In this document: piece after piece, positions 15,886 through 24,389 of the stretch | How positions within the stretch are numbered: position 1 is the stretch's first letter | Layout: the number at the start of each line of letters is the position of its first letter | Assembly (NCBI RefSeq): GCF_009806575.1 | Contig: NZ_CP047096.1 | Span: 1-64,000 of the forward strand | DNA length: 64,000 bases | Reading direction: 5' to 3' | Source: Rossellomorea marisflavi | GTDB taxonomy: Bacteria > Bacillota > Bacilli > Bacillales > Bacillaceae_B | The notes under the pieces: model-generated | What the model was told of the DNA's origin: nothing | The model's input: the letters and a program-made list of their open reading frames with translations, nothing else | Databases searched by the model: none | Position numbers and translations under genes: made by a program

Positions 15886-16209
15886 CTAAAACTTAAATCC
15901 ATGTATCTGATTCCTTTCATTTATCTTCTGTAAGGTCCCACAGTAGATCATTGTCTTCTCTAAATTAAAATTCTTAGGGTGAGGAAGAAGCTTGTGGAGA
16001 AAGTAATGTCTCCGGGCCATTGTTTGAATTTTTCTCTTTAATACTTTTTTACTCACTTCATAGCCTCCACCATTGTTCTGAATGGACTGTTTAAGGAGGG
16101 TTCCATCCTCTAAAAGTAAAGCAATCAATAAAAGGGGAGATTTCCGATTGGCAGTAAAATAAAAGGTATAAACTTGTTTATTAACGATGATGTACTCCAG
16201 CTCAATCAT
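15886..16209 (-). CDS. Hypothetical protein, 107 residues or longer
   Basis: From ATG 16209 the frame reads MIELEYIIVNKQVYTFYF. No ribosome binding site precedes this ATG, but the frame stays open upstream (SVRGVVENSIDYENYLYDK) to a strong AGGAGG at 16281-16286, where only ATT 16275 or ATA 16272 could start. The true start may be one of these unusual codons, or a point change destroyed an ATG. Family not recognised. Confidence 0.55.
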   Translation of the reverse strand: MIELEYIIVNKQVYTFYFTANRKSPLLLIALLLEDGTLLKQSIQNNGGGYEVSKKVLKRKIQTMARRHYFLHKLLPHPKNFNLEKTMIYCGTLQKINERNQIHGFKF

Positions 16210-16387
16210 GTGTTTGTCATAGAGGTAATTTTCGTAGTCAATGCTATTTTCTACAACCCCTCGGACGCTTATAATATTTACCTCCTTATCTAAATCACTA
16301 ATGTTTATGAGTTATATTTTACCACTTAAGTAGGTATTTTGAAATGGATGTATAGATGTGCTAAGTCTTATCCTAATGAAAAGAAAA

Positions 16388-16422
16388 TAGAACTGACCTA
16401 TGCTAAGGTGAGTTCTATTGTC
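16388..16422 (-). terminator. Terminator after gene 16484-17077
   Basis: AATAGAACT-ACCT and AGGT-AGTTCTATT arms with T-rich trailer on the minus strand. Confidence 0.75.
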
Positions 16423-16483
16423 GTTTATTCGGAAATCACAAAAAAATGATTATTGGGCGCCTTTTATTTAGTAACAATCCCCT

Positions 16484-17077
16484 TTAACTCTTAGTAAAGT
16501 GTTTGATAATTTCATCAAAGGCATTATTGATCAGTCCTTGCTTATAGCTGTTGATAAAGTCACAAAGCAGAATTTCAATAACATCTTCTACATATACCGG
16601 CTCCTCATTCAATACTTCATACAAATCTGCTAAAAATATCTCTAATTTCAATGCTTGTCTCCGTTCAAGGTGTACACTGAGTTCCATTAAATTAGGTGTG
16701 GGAGTACACTTCGATACCGACCTCTCTTCATATATATGGTGATTAATAATCACAGCCTTCTTGTGATCCCTAGAAACTAGACCTCTGTAGATATATTCAG
16801 GGTCTGGATTCCGTCTTATACCTCTCAAAAAGTCCTCAATCAGAACATTTATAAGGTCGGCTACATCAAAATCATATTCGCTTTCCTCAGTTATATCTTC
16901 ACAGAACATCTCAGTTCTTAAGTACACAGAAGTAGGAATTCTAAATGTGTATACATGTTGGTTGGGTGAAAAAACCTTATCGAAAATTCCGCCAAACAAT
17001 TTTCCAAATGTGCTGCTTTGAGGAGATGAATGCCGTCTTATTACGGACTCATATAAACGAAATCTGTCATTATACAT
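16484..17077 (-). CDS. Hypothetical protein, 197 residues
   Basis: ATG 17077 (MYNDRFRLYESVIRR) overlaps the stop of the upstream gene by 8 bases and has AAGGTGATC before it. Two segments have the look of ribbon-helix-helix or swapped DNA-binding units (YTFRIPTSVYLRTEMF; LMELSVHLERRQALKLEIFL), each followed by a DVxDLINVLIEDFLRG-like helix. A duplicated domain is likely. Possibly a plasmid DNA-binding protein; not proven. Confidence 0.6.
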   Translation of the reverse strand: MYNDRFRLYESVIRRHSSPQSSTFGKLFGGIFDKVFSPNQHVYTFRIPTSVYLRTEMFCEDITEESEYDFDVADLINVLIEDFLRGIRRNPDPEYIYRGLVSRDHKKAVIINHHIYEERSVSKCTPTPNLMELSVHLERRQALKLEIFLADLYEVLNEEPVYVEDVIEILLCDFINSYKQGLINNAFDEIIKHFTKS

Positions 17078-17498
17078 TCCGATCACCTTCAGCATTTACC
17101 ATACCAATTAAGATTCTGTGGGCAGCTTGCTTCCGACTACAATCCCACTCAATTGTCCATGCTACGAGCATGTCCATAAATCCTTGTTCTAACTTTACGG
17201 GATATGACTTGTCTGAACCAGAAGGGTACGGTGTCTCAGGAAATGATATTTTTCTATAAAGTCCTTTCTTTATCATGTCAGTACAATAATTTGTTGGATA
17301 TACTTTTTGAATAGTAGCAAGGTGCCTGATCTTTTTTCTCTGTTCCAGGGTTAAGGGAACCTTCACACTGAATTTTTTATCGCTACGAGTCTTTCTAGTC
17401 TTCTCCTTATCCTCTACACTTTTATCGGTTAGCTCCTTTTTTTGAATGATTTTTTTGTTGGGTGCGGCTGCTTTGTTGAATAACGGATTAATGGCCAC
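17070..17498 (-). CDS. Hypothetical basic protein, possible DNA-binding
   Basis: 142 residues. A charged disordered N-terminus (about 50 residues, K/E/T-rich) leads into SVKVPLTLEQRKKIRHLATIQ, resembling the strand and helix start of ribbon-helix-helix proteins, and a second VKLEQGFMDMLVAWTIEW segment. Translationally coupled to 16484-17077. The pair may be a partition or copy-control module, an inference from position only. Confidence 0.55.
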   Translation of the reverse strand: MAINPLFNKAAAPNKKIIQKKELTDKSVEDKEKTRKTRSDKKFSVKVPLTLEQRKKIRHLATIQKVYPTNYCTDMIKKGLYRKISFPETPYPSGSDKSYPVKLEQGFMDMLVAWTIEWDCSRKQAAHRILIGMVNAEGDRNV

Positions 17499-17669
17499 GC
17501 TTCTTCTCCCCCTTCTCCTATTTTAAAATCAGTCACTTATCTTAGGGTCAAAAAGTTAGATAGTTAGATAGTTAATGATATTCAGGGGAGAGGGGGTATA
17601 GAACGTATAGAAAACTTAAACCTTGGACATAATGAAAATAAGATTATTTCACAAGGGAGAGGATTAAAA

Positions 17670-17786
17670 ATGAAACAAAAAAAACTTAGAGACCAGGGCG
17701 TATCAAAAAAAGATATCATAGCTTTTGCTAAGCTTGGTAAAAAGAATCGCAAACGGACAGTTAAGAAGGTTACTATTTCACAATAA
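17670..17786 (+). CDS. Small basic peptide, 38 residues, upstream of DNA ligase
   Basis: ATG 17670 follows AAGGGAGAGG. The product (MKQKKLRDQGVSKKDIIAF, then KLGKKNRKRTVKK) is very basic. Its stop is 12 bases before the ligase ATG, so the two are one transcription and probably translation unit. Could be a nucleic-acid-binding helper or just a leader peptide. Confidence 0.6.
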   Translation: MKQKKLRDQGVSKKDIIAFAKLGKKNRKRTVKKVTISQ

Positions 17787-17798
17787 TAGGAGTTCGTT

Positions 17799-18644
17799 AT
17801 GTTTATATGGCCTATGTTATTGGAGAAAGGTGATCCCTTCACGTCAGAGGACTATTTTTTTCAGTGGAAGGCGGATGGGATCCGTCTAATCCTCTCGAGC
17901 ATGAACGGAGAAATAAACGCATATACCCGGCACAAGACCAGTTGTATAAAGAGGTTTCCTGAGCTTGCAACATTAAAATTTAGGGAAGATGTGGTGTTAG
18001 ACGGAGAATTGGTCTGTTTTGATCCTGAAACAAAAAAGGATAGCTGGGAGTTAGTTATGAGAAGATTCCAGATGACTAACGACTATAAGATTGCTGCAGC
18101 TATGAAGTCTTCACCAGTGATATTCCTGGTCTTTGATGTATTGTATTTAGGCGCACCTACCATGAATATGGAACTCAATGAACGTAAGGAAGTCCTTAAG
18201 GATGTAATTCCAGATTCGCCTTACATATCGACTATCCCATTTGTTGATACTGAAGGAGAGATATATTTTGAGCAGATTAAGAAATTTAAGCTTGAAGGTT
18301 GTGTAGCCAAGAGGAAGAGGAGTATTTATAGACCTGGTGAGCGGTCCTCCAATAGGGATTGGATAAAGATTATTAGGTATGAATACTACGAGGTAATGAT
18401 CACTGGAATAAGAAAGCAAAAGTTTGGATATTTTTGTTCCTTTAGAACGGAAGAAGGATTAAAACCTGCGGGTGTCATCGAGTTTGCAACTAAGGACCAA
18501 AGACGGCAGATCGGTTGGAGTGAAATAAGTAAAGAAGACAATTTCAAGAAGATATTTCGTAGGCCAGTACCAGCCATTGTAAAGTCAAGAGGTAAAACTC
18601 ATAATGGATTTCTCAGGACACCAATAATTCATTACCTGGATTAA
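17799..18644 (+). CDS. ATP-dependent DNA ligase (YoqV-like)
   Basis: 281 residues. Motif I KADGIR (residues about 24-29; the Lys is adenylated), motif III-like FLVFDVLYLG, motif IV EGCVAKRK and motif V WIKIIR are present in order, followed by a short OB-fold. There is no DNA-binding N-terminal domain, which gives the minimal size of the SPbeta YoqV and LigD ligase-domain type. It joins nicks with ATP, unlike the host NAD-dependent LigA. Start ATG 17799 has AGGAG upstream. A phage-like DNA-metabolism gene. Confidence 0.88.
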   Translation: MFIWPMLLEKGDPFTSEDYFFQWKADGIRLILSSMNGEINAYTRHKTSCIKRFPELATLKFREDVVLDGELVCFDPETKKDSWELVMRRFQMTNDYKIAAAMKSSPVIFLVFDVLYLGAPTMNMELNERKEVLKDVIPDSPYISTIPFVDTEGEIYFEQIKKFKLEGCVAKRKRSIYRPGERSSNRDWIKIIRYEYYEVMITGIRKQKFGYFCSFRTEEGLKPAGVIEFATKDQRRQIGWSEISKEDNFKKIFRRPVPAIVKSRGKTHNGFLRTPIIHYLD

Positions 18645-18800
18645 ATGAGTGGGTATAATAAAAGCCTAAAATCTTAGCCGTCGCAAGCGTAAGTAAGTTT
18701 TAGCCATAATCTAGCTTAAATATTGGATCAAGTTTACTTATAAGAAATTGCTCTTTAATCTAAAAAAACTACCTTAGGGTAGCAATTAGAAAATGATTCA
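18645..18800. other. Intergenic stretch between convergent genes
   Basis: Contains a short CTACC/GGTAG hairpin at about 18767-18782 with A-rich left side that can terminate the thermonuclease gene from the minus strand. Nothing else recognised. Confidence 0.4.
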
Positions 18801-19583
18801 TTATTGAAACAAACCACTGAGGGAGTCTTTACCGTCTTGTACTGCTTTATCAGCTAGATCTTTCCCTTTCTCCCCCAGTAAATTCTTTGCCTTGTCGTCG
18901 ACCTGTCCTTTTATATATTCTTTAGTCGCATCCTTTATCGACTGCTCTGTGCTTTTGCGCTCAGCCACGACAGGATTAAAGCCCCCGTCAGGCTGAACGT
19001 AGCCTGGCAAGCTCCACACATTTAACTTCTGCTGTCTTGCCTTCTTTTCCGCTGCTTTAAATTCAGGCAGCATGGTGATCCCAGGAGGTATTACGAATCT
19101 GATGATCGCTAACCCTTCCTCAAGGAGCTTTTCTTGCAAAATTTCTCCGTTAGGAAGCTGAACGTAAACAAGATGACGTTCATACTTATCCTTCTTGTTT
19201 CCTTTGTCATAATAAAGCTTTAGTTCAGTTCCTTTTGGCAGTAGCTCCTTTACCCGTTCAGTTGCTTTATCTCCCCAAGGCATCTTTTCTGTTGTCCATT
19301 CCGGAGAATCAATAAGAAGAAAACGTAACTTTACTTCTCTCTCTTCTGCCTCACCATCGACGATTTTAACTGCTATTGTGTCCCCGTCCACAACATGGGT
19401 TACTTCACCAATAAATGACCCTTCATCAATGGTCTCAAGTTTGTTCTTATCTGAAGTTTTAACACTTAGATCGTTTGTTTGAGTTGTGACAGGTGCCGCA
19501 GGAGCTTGTTGTTCCATCTCACTAATAGAACAACCAGTCAGAATTGAAATACCTAATATGAAAGGTAAGATACGTTTTTTCAT
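18801..19583 (-). CDS. Thermonuclease-family lipoprotein
   Basis: 260 residues. Signal peptide with lipobox LTGC, a linker, then an SNase domain (GEVTHVVDGDTIAVKI, LRFLLIDSPEW, GDKATERVKELL, DKYERHLVYVQL, EGLAIIRFV). The catalytic Arg and Glu of LRFLLIDSPE and the Arg of YERHLVYV are present. A hydrophilic C-terminal tail follows. Predicted surface-anchored, calcium-dependent nuclease (YncB/Nuc family) that degrades external DNA. ATG 19583 follows AAAGGAGG. Confidence 0.85.
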   Translation of the reverse strand: MKKRILPFILGISILTGCSISEMEQQAPAAPVTTQTNDLSVKTSDKNKLETIDEGSFIGEVTHVVDGDTIAVKIVDGEAEEREVKLRFLLIDSPEWTTEKMPWGDKATERVKELLPKGTELKLYYDKGNKKDKYERHLVYVQLPNGEILQEKLLEEGLAIIRFVIPPGITMLPEFKAAEKKARQQKLNVWSLPGYVQPDGGFNPVVAERKSTEQSIKDATKEYIKGQVDDKAKNLLGEKGKDLADKAVQDGKDSLSGLFQ

Positions 19584-19597
19584 TTATATTCCTCCTT

Positions 19598-19891
19598 TTA
19601 AATATTTCTTAATGTCTTATTAGAGACTTTAGCTATATAACGGAGACACTCCCTAATAGGGTATTGAATCAAGGACTTTGCCTGGCCAAAACGTATTCCT
19701 ATTTCCTCTAAATGGTCTACGAGTTGCATAACCGTCCACTCACCGTCATGAATCTTATGAAAAGACTTTATTACGACCTTCTTCCACTCTAAAGCTGGGC
19801 TAAGTATGTATGCTTCACCCATTACTGTGTGGTTTATTATTCTGTCAATTTTCTCCCGTTTCTTTTTGATCTCAAGCTCTTCCTGATACAA
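19598..19891 (-). CDS. Hypothetical protein, 97 residues
   Basis: TTG 19891 has AGGAGG at good distance. Helical, charged product (LEIKKKREKIDRIINHTVM). A terminator-like hairpin (19912-19964) lies directly before the ribosome binding site and a TGATATAAT extended -10 lies before the hairpin, so attenuation is plausible. Function unknown. Confidence 0.6.
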   Translation of the reverse strand: MYQEELEIKKKREKIDRIINHTVMGEAYILSPALEWKKVVIKSFHKIHDGEWTVMQLVDHLEEIGIRFGQAKSLIQYPIRECLRYIAKVSNKTLRNI

Positions 19892-19911
19892 TGCAATCGC
19901 CTCCTAAACGC

Positions 19912-19964
19912 AAAAACCCCACCTGAAAACGAATATATGTGTATATTCGTCCAAGTGGGGTTTT
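19912..19964 (-). terminator. Attenuator-like terminator before gene 19598-19891
   Basis: AAAACCCCACTTG ... CAGGTGGGGTTTTT with inner CGAATATA/TATATTCG stem; T run followed within 10 bases by AGGAGG. Confidence 0.8.
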
Positions 19965-20023
19965 CCCATTAGTTATTCTTTTTTTATTATATCATACGTA
20001 GACGCTTCATCAGATACCTTGTT

Positions 20024-20155
20024 TTAATCTTTCATAGGTGGTCTACCGTCACTCCAGAATTTAAATTGCATAGGCTGTTTTCCGTCACAATAGCGCTCTG
20101 GTGAAGCTTTAAGTGGATGTTACATAGGTGGTCCTCCATCAGAAAACGGGAACAA
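20024..20155 (-). other. Mini-ORFs encoding three DGxxPM peptide repeats
   Basis: One minus-strand frame from TTG 20155 (with GAGGTGA 6 bases upstream) reads MFPFSDGGPPM, stop, then on in the same frame through YCDGKQPM and WSDGRPPMKD to a stop at 20024. The repeat [SC]DGx[PQ]PM occurs three times with different codons, which suggests selection on the peptide. Either a broken small gene or an 11-residue peptide plus a decayed neighbour. Not recognised; a signalling peptide is only a guess. Confidence 0.35.
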
Positions 20156-20226
20156 GACAATCACCTCACTGAAAATAGAATATGATATTAATATTTTAAC
20201 ATATATGTTTTATATTGGTGACATTT

Positions 20227-20451
20227 TCAGTGGGTTGGGAGGGTTACTGGTGAATCAAGTACAATCGTAGAAATCGCATGTTTGTAGATCATCTGTTGTC
20301 TCTTATTAAATTCAATTAGAATAGTAAAACCATCGAAGCCAATAATTTTCCCATTAATCTTCATCCCGCTAACTAAAAAGATTGTAACGGTTTGACCATT
20401 TCGCCTTGCTTGGTTAATTATATGGTCTTGAATAGAATTTGATTTCTTCAT
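20227..20451 (-). CDS. hfq: Hfq-family RNA chaperone
   Basis: 74 residues. SIQDHIINQARRNGQTVTIFLVSGMKI matches Sm1 of Hfq (QD-xx-N, VTIFLVNGxKL), GFDGFTILIE the middle, and RQQMIYKHAISTIV the Sm2 YKHAIST signature. Hfq forms a hexameric ring that binds U- and A-rich RNA and pairs small RNAs with targets. ATG 20451 follows AAAGGAG. Bacillaceae hosts have their own hfq, so this is an extra, element-borne copy. A variant NKRQQ replaces the usual EGKQQ. Confidence 0.9.
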   Translation of the reverse strand: MKKSNSIQDHIINQARRNGQTVTIFLVSGMKINGKIIGFDGFTILIEFNKRQQMIYKHAISTIVLDSPVTLPTH

Positions 20452-20485
20452 GTGCTTCTCCTTTCATATTATGACTGGTAGCTAT

Positions 20486-20743
20486 TTACTTCAAGAGATC
20501 CTCCGCATAAAAGATTCCCGTAAGACCATCATTAAATTGGACAGTATATGAATTCCTGGCCATTGATTCATGGATACAGATAATCTCACCGATCTTATTA
20601 GCGAATGACATTAAATAATAGTAGTCCTCTTCGGTCCCTTCTTCTAAAAGAGGTGATTTTATTTTGACATGCTGGGACAACTGAAAAACTGTTGAGACAC
20701 CCACTTCTTCAATAGTTAAATCGAACAAGTTAATTTGCTTCAT
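20486..20743 (-). CDS. Hypothetical small protein, SH3-like
   Basis: 85 residues. VKIKSPLLEEGTEEDYYYLMSFANKIGEI then SYTVQFNDGLTGIFYAEDLL suggests a small SH3-like barrel seen in Bacillaceae plasmid hypotheticals. Its start lies 3 bases after the stop of the HTH gene, so they form an operon with hfq downstream. Function unknown. Confidence 0.6.
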   Translation of the reverse strand: MKQINLFDLTIEEVGVSTVFQLSQHVKIKSPLLEEGTEEDYYYLMSFANKIGEIICIHESMARNSYTVQFNDGLTGIFYAEDLLK

Positions 20744-20746
20744 GGC

Positions 20747-21712
20747 TCACGTTATATTCCAGTGTTGTTTTAGTGTGTGAATAATTAGTTCCTCCATAGT
20801 ACATTTATCATCCGCTGCTTTTTTTCTAATGAAATCTTTCATCTCATTAGAAAAATATATAGTCATGGGTTCTAAACCAGTATCAATATATATTCCCTCA
20901 ATATCCTCGAATATTTCTCCCGAAACCAAAGCCTCCATTAAATAGTTTATTTCTTCTTCAGTGAAAACAGTTATTAATGACGGTTTAACCTCCATAAGGA
21001 TGTTATCCTTATCAAATTCCATTTTCATGTTAGACGGGCCGAGGTAGACGAGAAACTTTTCAATGATTTGGTACACAATCGATTGTAAGTCATAAGGTCG
21101 CACAAATTTAAATTTCGCATAGCCCTTGCGGTTAATATGATCTTTTTTATTGGCTATGTATTTTGGTGTGTATCCACTGTATAAAGCTACTTCAAGAGGG
21201 ATTGTTTTGTTATTTATGGTGGATAGTTTAGGGTCCTGTTCCATTTCCATGATTCGACCGAAATCTTGAGATTCCTCATTATAAAAGCTTTGGAATAAAA
21301 AGTACTTATCATTGGAAAGTAAGTTTGTATTCTTTTTTTTGTATTGCTGCCATTCCTTTGATTCTAAGAATTGTTTAATATCGTTCTCTTGTAAGAAGTA
21401 TTGCACTTTACCTTGAAAAGACCTCTTAATAGCAGGAAGTTTTGACTCATGTATGTACTTCATTAGAACATGGTAAGGAATATCATACTTTTTAGAAACT
21501 TTAAATGTAGTTATTCCTGGCTTAGTGATGCTTTCTTTAAATTGCTCTATTTCTTGTTTATCAAATAGTTTGGTCCTTCTCATTCTCCATTTATGATCGT
21601 AGATGGGATTGATTTTTTTATCTTTGATGTATTTGTAAACGGTCGGAAGACTTTTACCTAATATCTCTGCGACTTCTTGTGTAGTGACAAAATCTCTCTG
21701 TTCATTGTTCAT
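20747..21712 (-). CDS. Helix-turn-helix protein, 321 residues
   Basis: Two excisionase/MerR-like helix-turn-helix units are visible: VTTQEVAEILGKSLPTVYKYI (residues 9-29) and FKVSKKYDIPYHVLMKYIHESKL (about 72-94). The rest is alpha/beta, ending in a MEELIIHTLKQHW helix like a ribbon-helix-helix tail. It heads an operon with 20486 and hfq. Next to a 300-base very AT-rich tract, so a replication or partition role is possible, but no Rep motif is seen. Confidence 0.65.
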   Translation of the reverse strand: MNNEQRDFVTTQEVAEILGKSLPTVYKYIKDKKINPIYDHKWRMRRTKLFDKQEIEQFKESITKPGITTFKVSKKYDIPYHVLMKYIHESKLPAIKRSFQGKVQYFLQENDIKQFLESKEWQQYKKKNTNLLSNDKYFLFQSFYNEESQDFGRIMEMEQDPKLSTINNKTIPLEVALYSGYTPKYIANKKDHINRKGYAKFKFVRPYDLQSIVYQIIEKFLVYLGPSNMKMEFDKDNILMEVKPSLITVFTEEEINYLMEALVSGEIFEDIEGIYIDTGLEPMTIYFSNEMKDFIRKKAADDKCTMEELIIHTLKQHWNIT

Positions 21713-22035
21713 TGTGAAAACATGACATCTCCTTCCTTCATGATTAAGTGAAATATTATTACTAATGTATTATATATTATAAACTATTTTACTAGATTTA
21801 TATATTTTTAATTATAATTTATTTTTAGTTAAAACTATAATAACTTATGGGAATTTAAGTAATTAAAATAAGGTACAACAAATGTAGTATTTTTTGTATG
21901 TTGTAATATTCTATGTGATATAATTTTATAAAAGTATTTAGTAAATATTAATCACTAATAGTCAGTGAAATAAATATCTTGTCATTGGAATATTTGAGAA
22001 AAACTATTTAATTTGATAAGTTGGTGAAAATTATT
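21713..22035. other. Very AT-rich intergenic region between divergent genes
   Basis: About 300 bases almost free of G and C, with repeated TATATATT-like words and a possible extended -10 (TGATATAAT at about 21917-21925) toward the recombinase. Could be a melting region of an origin or a recombination site of the neighbouring tyrosine recombinase; no iterons or arm-type repeats were found. Confidence 0.4.
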
Positions 22036-23202
22036 ATGTTTGATGTTCGGTTATCCTTGAATACAAAAGATAATGAATTAACTAATGTTTCTTCGCTTAC
22101 AAGAGTTTTTATGGATACCTCTCAACTCCCAGAATTAATACAAAAAATGGACAATTCCGAAAAAGAGAATCGCTTATTATTTGAGGACTTTACTGATCAT
22201 GAAATTCTCTATTATTATGTTCACTATAATAAAAACAGGGATCGTGAGAAAAGTCGTGCACCCGGAACTAAAAAAGAGTATTTGCGGGAGCTTTTAAAAT
22301 TTGCTCATAATATCGTTTCATATGCTAGCACAATTGGTGTAGATATTAACCAAGTCCACGACCATTCTTTGTTTAAAAGTCTTTCGCCCAGACATATTGC
22401 CCGCTACCAAATATGGATGGAGAAGGAAGAACCTCTTCTTAACAATAAAATATCGTATTCTTCTTCTACACTTGCTCGTAAAAATACAATTATCAAAAGC
22501 TTCTTGGATTACCTTTACAAGAATAAATACATTAGCGTTAATTTAACGGAAAGAATGAAATCCTCTACTGTAAATGATTATGAGCGACCGAATCGAGATC
22601 TTGGACCAGGAGAGGTCATTCAGATTTTGGATTACTTTTATAATGAAGAAAGGCATCCAATTATGGCAGGGCTAATACACGTCCTAGTTACAACGGGAAT
22701 TAGGAATTCAGAGCTTTGCAATGCTAAAATGAAGGATCTTAAGTATGATTCAATTGCTGCATCATATACTTTGAGTTTTAGAGCTAAAGGAAATATACAA
22801 AGAATTGTCCCCATTAAAAATAAAGTATATAGATCGATTGTCGAATATAGGAAAGCAAGAGGGCTAGACACTGTTCTTTCAAGCAATGATTCTTCACCTC
22901 TTTTACCGAATGCATACGGGAATGCATATACACGTTCATATCTATCTAAATACATAAAAGCATCTATTCTCAGAACAAACCTTTCCTTTCTTGAAAATCG
23001 AGAAAACCCAATTACGCCTCATACTTTTCGTCATGCATTTGCAGTTATTTCTTATCAATCGGGTGCGGATATCTATACCATACAAAAAAGTCTGGGACAT
23101 GAATCATATCGAACTACGGCTATTTATCTTCAAAAAATACTCGATCTTAATCAAAATGCCATCTATTCATGGGATCAAGGTGCTATGAAGAAATACGTTT
23201 AA
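22036..23202 (+). CDS. Tyrosine recombinase / integrase
   Basis: 388 residues from ATG 22036 (weak GGTG ribosome binding site; in-frame TTG 22021 is the alternative). A SAM-like N-terminal core-binding domain (TKKEYLRELLKFAHNIV, LARKNTIIKSFLDYLYK) precedes a catalytic domain with Arg in TTGIRNSELC, His-x-x-Arg in ITPHTFRHAF, His in SLGHES and the nucleophile Tyr in TTAIYLQ. It cuts and rejoins DNA at specific sites; role may be element integration or multimer resolution. Ended by terminator 23228-23264. Confidence 0.85.
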   Translation: MFDVRLSLNTKDNELTNVSSLTRVFMDTSQLPELIQKMDNSEKENRLLFEDFTDHEILYYYVHYNKNRDREKSRAPGTKKEYLRELLKFAHNIVSYASTIGVDINQVHDHSLFKSLSPRHIARYQIWMEKEEPLLNNKISYSSSTLARKNTIIKSFLDYLYKNKYISVNLTERMKSSTVNDYERPNRDLGPGEVIQILDYFYNEERHPIMAGLIHVLVTTGIRNSELCNAKMKDLKYDSIAASYTLSFRAKGNIQRIVPIKNKVYRSIVEYRKARGLDTVLSSNDSSPLLPNAYGNAYTRSYLSKYIKASILRTNLSFLENRENPITPHTFRHAFAVISYQSGADIYTIQKSLGHESYRTTAIYLQKILDLNQNAIYSWDQGAMKKYV

Positions 23203-23227
23203 TAGAGGGCACATACCAAGGGGATTT

Positions 23228-23264
23228 AAAAAGGAGAGAAGATGTTGTCATCTTCTCTCCTTTT
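23228..23264. terminator. Strong bidirectional terminator
   Basis: AAAAGGAGAGAAGATG-TTGT-CATCTTCTCTCCTTTT, 16-bp perfect stem. Confidence 0.9.
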
Positions 23265-23336
23265 CTATTTGAAAGTTTCACTAATAAATACGTAAGGTGA
23301 ATACAAACTAAATGCAATTTTTTCTATATCCAACCG

Positions 23337-23825
23337 TTAGAACTGAAACGCACCATTCTTTATTATTAAAACTTCATCTCCGTTTTCCTTTATCGCTAAT
23401 ACGTTCATATCTGGTGTACCGAATGATAGATTGACAATTAAAAGAGATTTATTTAGGCCAGCGCCCTTTAATTCTTGCCGCGATAGATTACTTCCATTTT
23501 TTAAATTTGATGGTGATGCATTGCCTATGCCAATATGACAGGATGTATTTTCATCAAACAATGTATTGTAAAAAAGAGTATCCTCTTGAGCGAGGGGAGA
23601 ATTATTAGAGACCAAGGCAATTTCCCCTAAATAATGAGAACCTTCATCTGTTTCAATAATCCCTTCCAGCACATCTTTTCCTGTTTTGGCATCATAAGTT
23701 GTAATCCTCCCATCTTTAAAACTGAGAGAAATATCATTGATAACACTTCCACTATAGACTTGGCTTTCTATAATATTATAAATAGTTATTGCTTCGGGTT
23801 GGAGCCCCATGTATACAGGAATCAT
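23337..23825 (-). pseudogene. C-terminal fragment of an M29-family aminopeptidase
   Basis: NDISLSFKDGRITTYDAKTG, LGEIALVSNNSPLA, FYNTLFDENTSCHIGIG match the C-terminal metal-binding half of M29 aminopeptidases (AmpS/PepS type). The N-terminal two thirds are missing; the fragment abuts an SdpB-like fragment in the opposite direction at about 23825. A remnant, unlikely to be active. Confidence 0.75.
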
Positions 23826-24239
23826 CCACGCATATATTGCTTATAGTTTGCAAACAGCTGGACCCAACTTGGAGGTGAGCAAGTTGCAACATTTATAACC
23901 ATAATGCTTATACCGGTTACTCTAACCGACAATAGAGTTTGGTACTGGCAATCAAAAAAGGTTAAAACCGCTACTTCCCTTGAAATAAATAAAAGGCTTA
24001 TAGCAAACACAGCTATTTGGGCAATTCGATTTCAAATTGCCATTATTTATTTGAATTCAACAATAGCTAAACTTGGAGAAAAAGATTGGATTAATGGGAC
24101 AGCGGTCTATTATTATTTACAAGATCCAATGCTAGGCAAACTAACGGCGCCTATACTTACAACCCCATTAGTTGCACTACCGACTTGGGGAACTTTAAAT
24201 TTACAATTTTTCCTGTTCGCAGCGCTAAGGGAGGTCTAA
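23826..24239 (+). pseudogene. Fragment of an SdpB-like (HTTM) membrane protein
   Basis: NSWTQLGGEQVATFITIMLIP, WAIRFQIAIIYLNSTIAKLG and DWINGTAVYYYLQDP match the HTTM domain of sporulation-delaying protein SdpB family, needed for SdpC toxin maturation. The start is missing, a frame break occurs near 23855 and the C-terminus is lost. No sdpA, sdpC or immunity gene nearby. Remnant. Confidence 0.65.
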
Positions 24240-24389
24240 TCTTATGGATTTGTTTTATACGTGTTAAACAATCGTTCACGCCCAGGCTTAGCACTCACTT
24301 CGGTCCGATTACGTTTTACAAACACCTTATAAGAATTATATACGATAAAAAGAAAGCCTTCTCTTATTAAGAAGACCTTCTTTTCCATC

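Noticed and set aside
17520-17580. Repeated TTAGATAG words as replication iterons
   Set aside because: Only three short adjacent copies and no replication initiator next to them.
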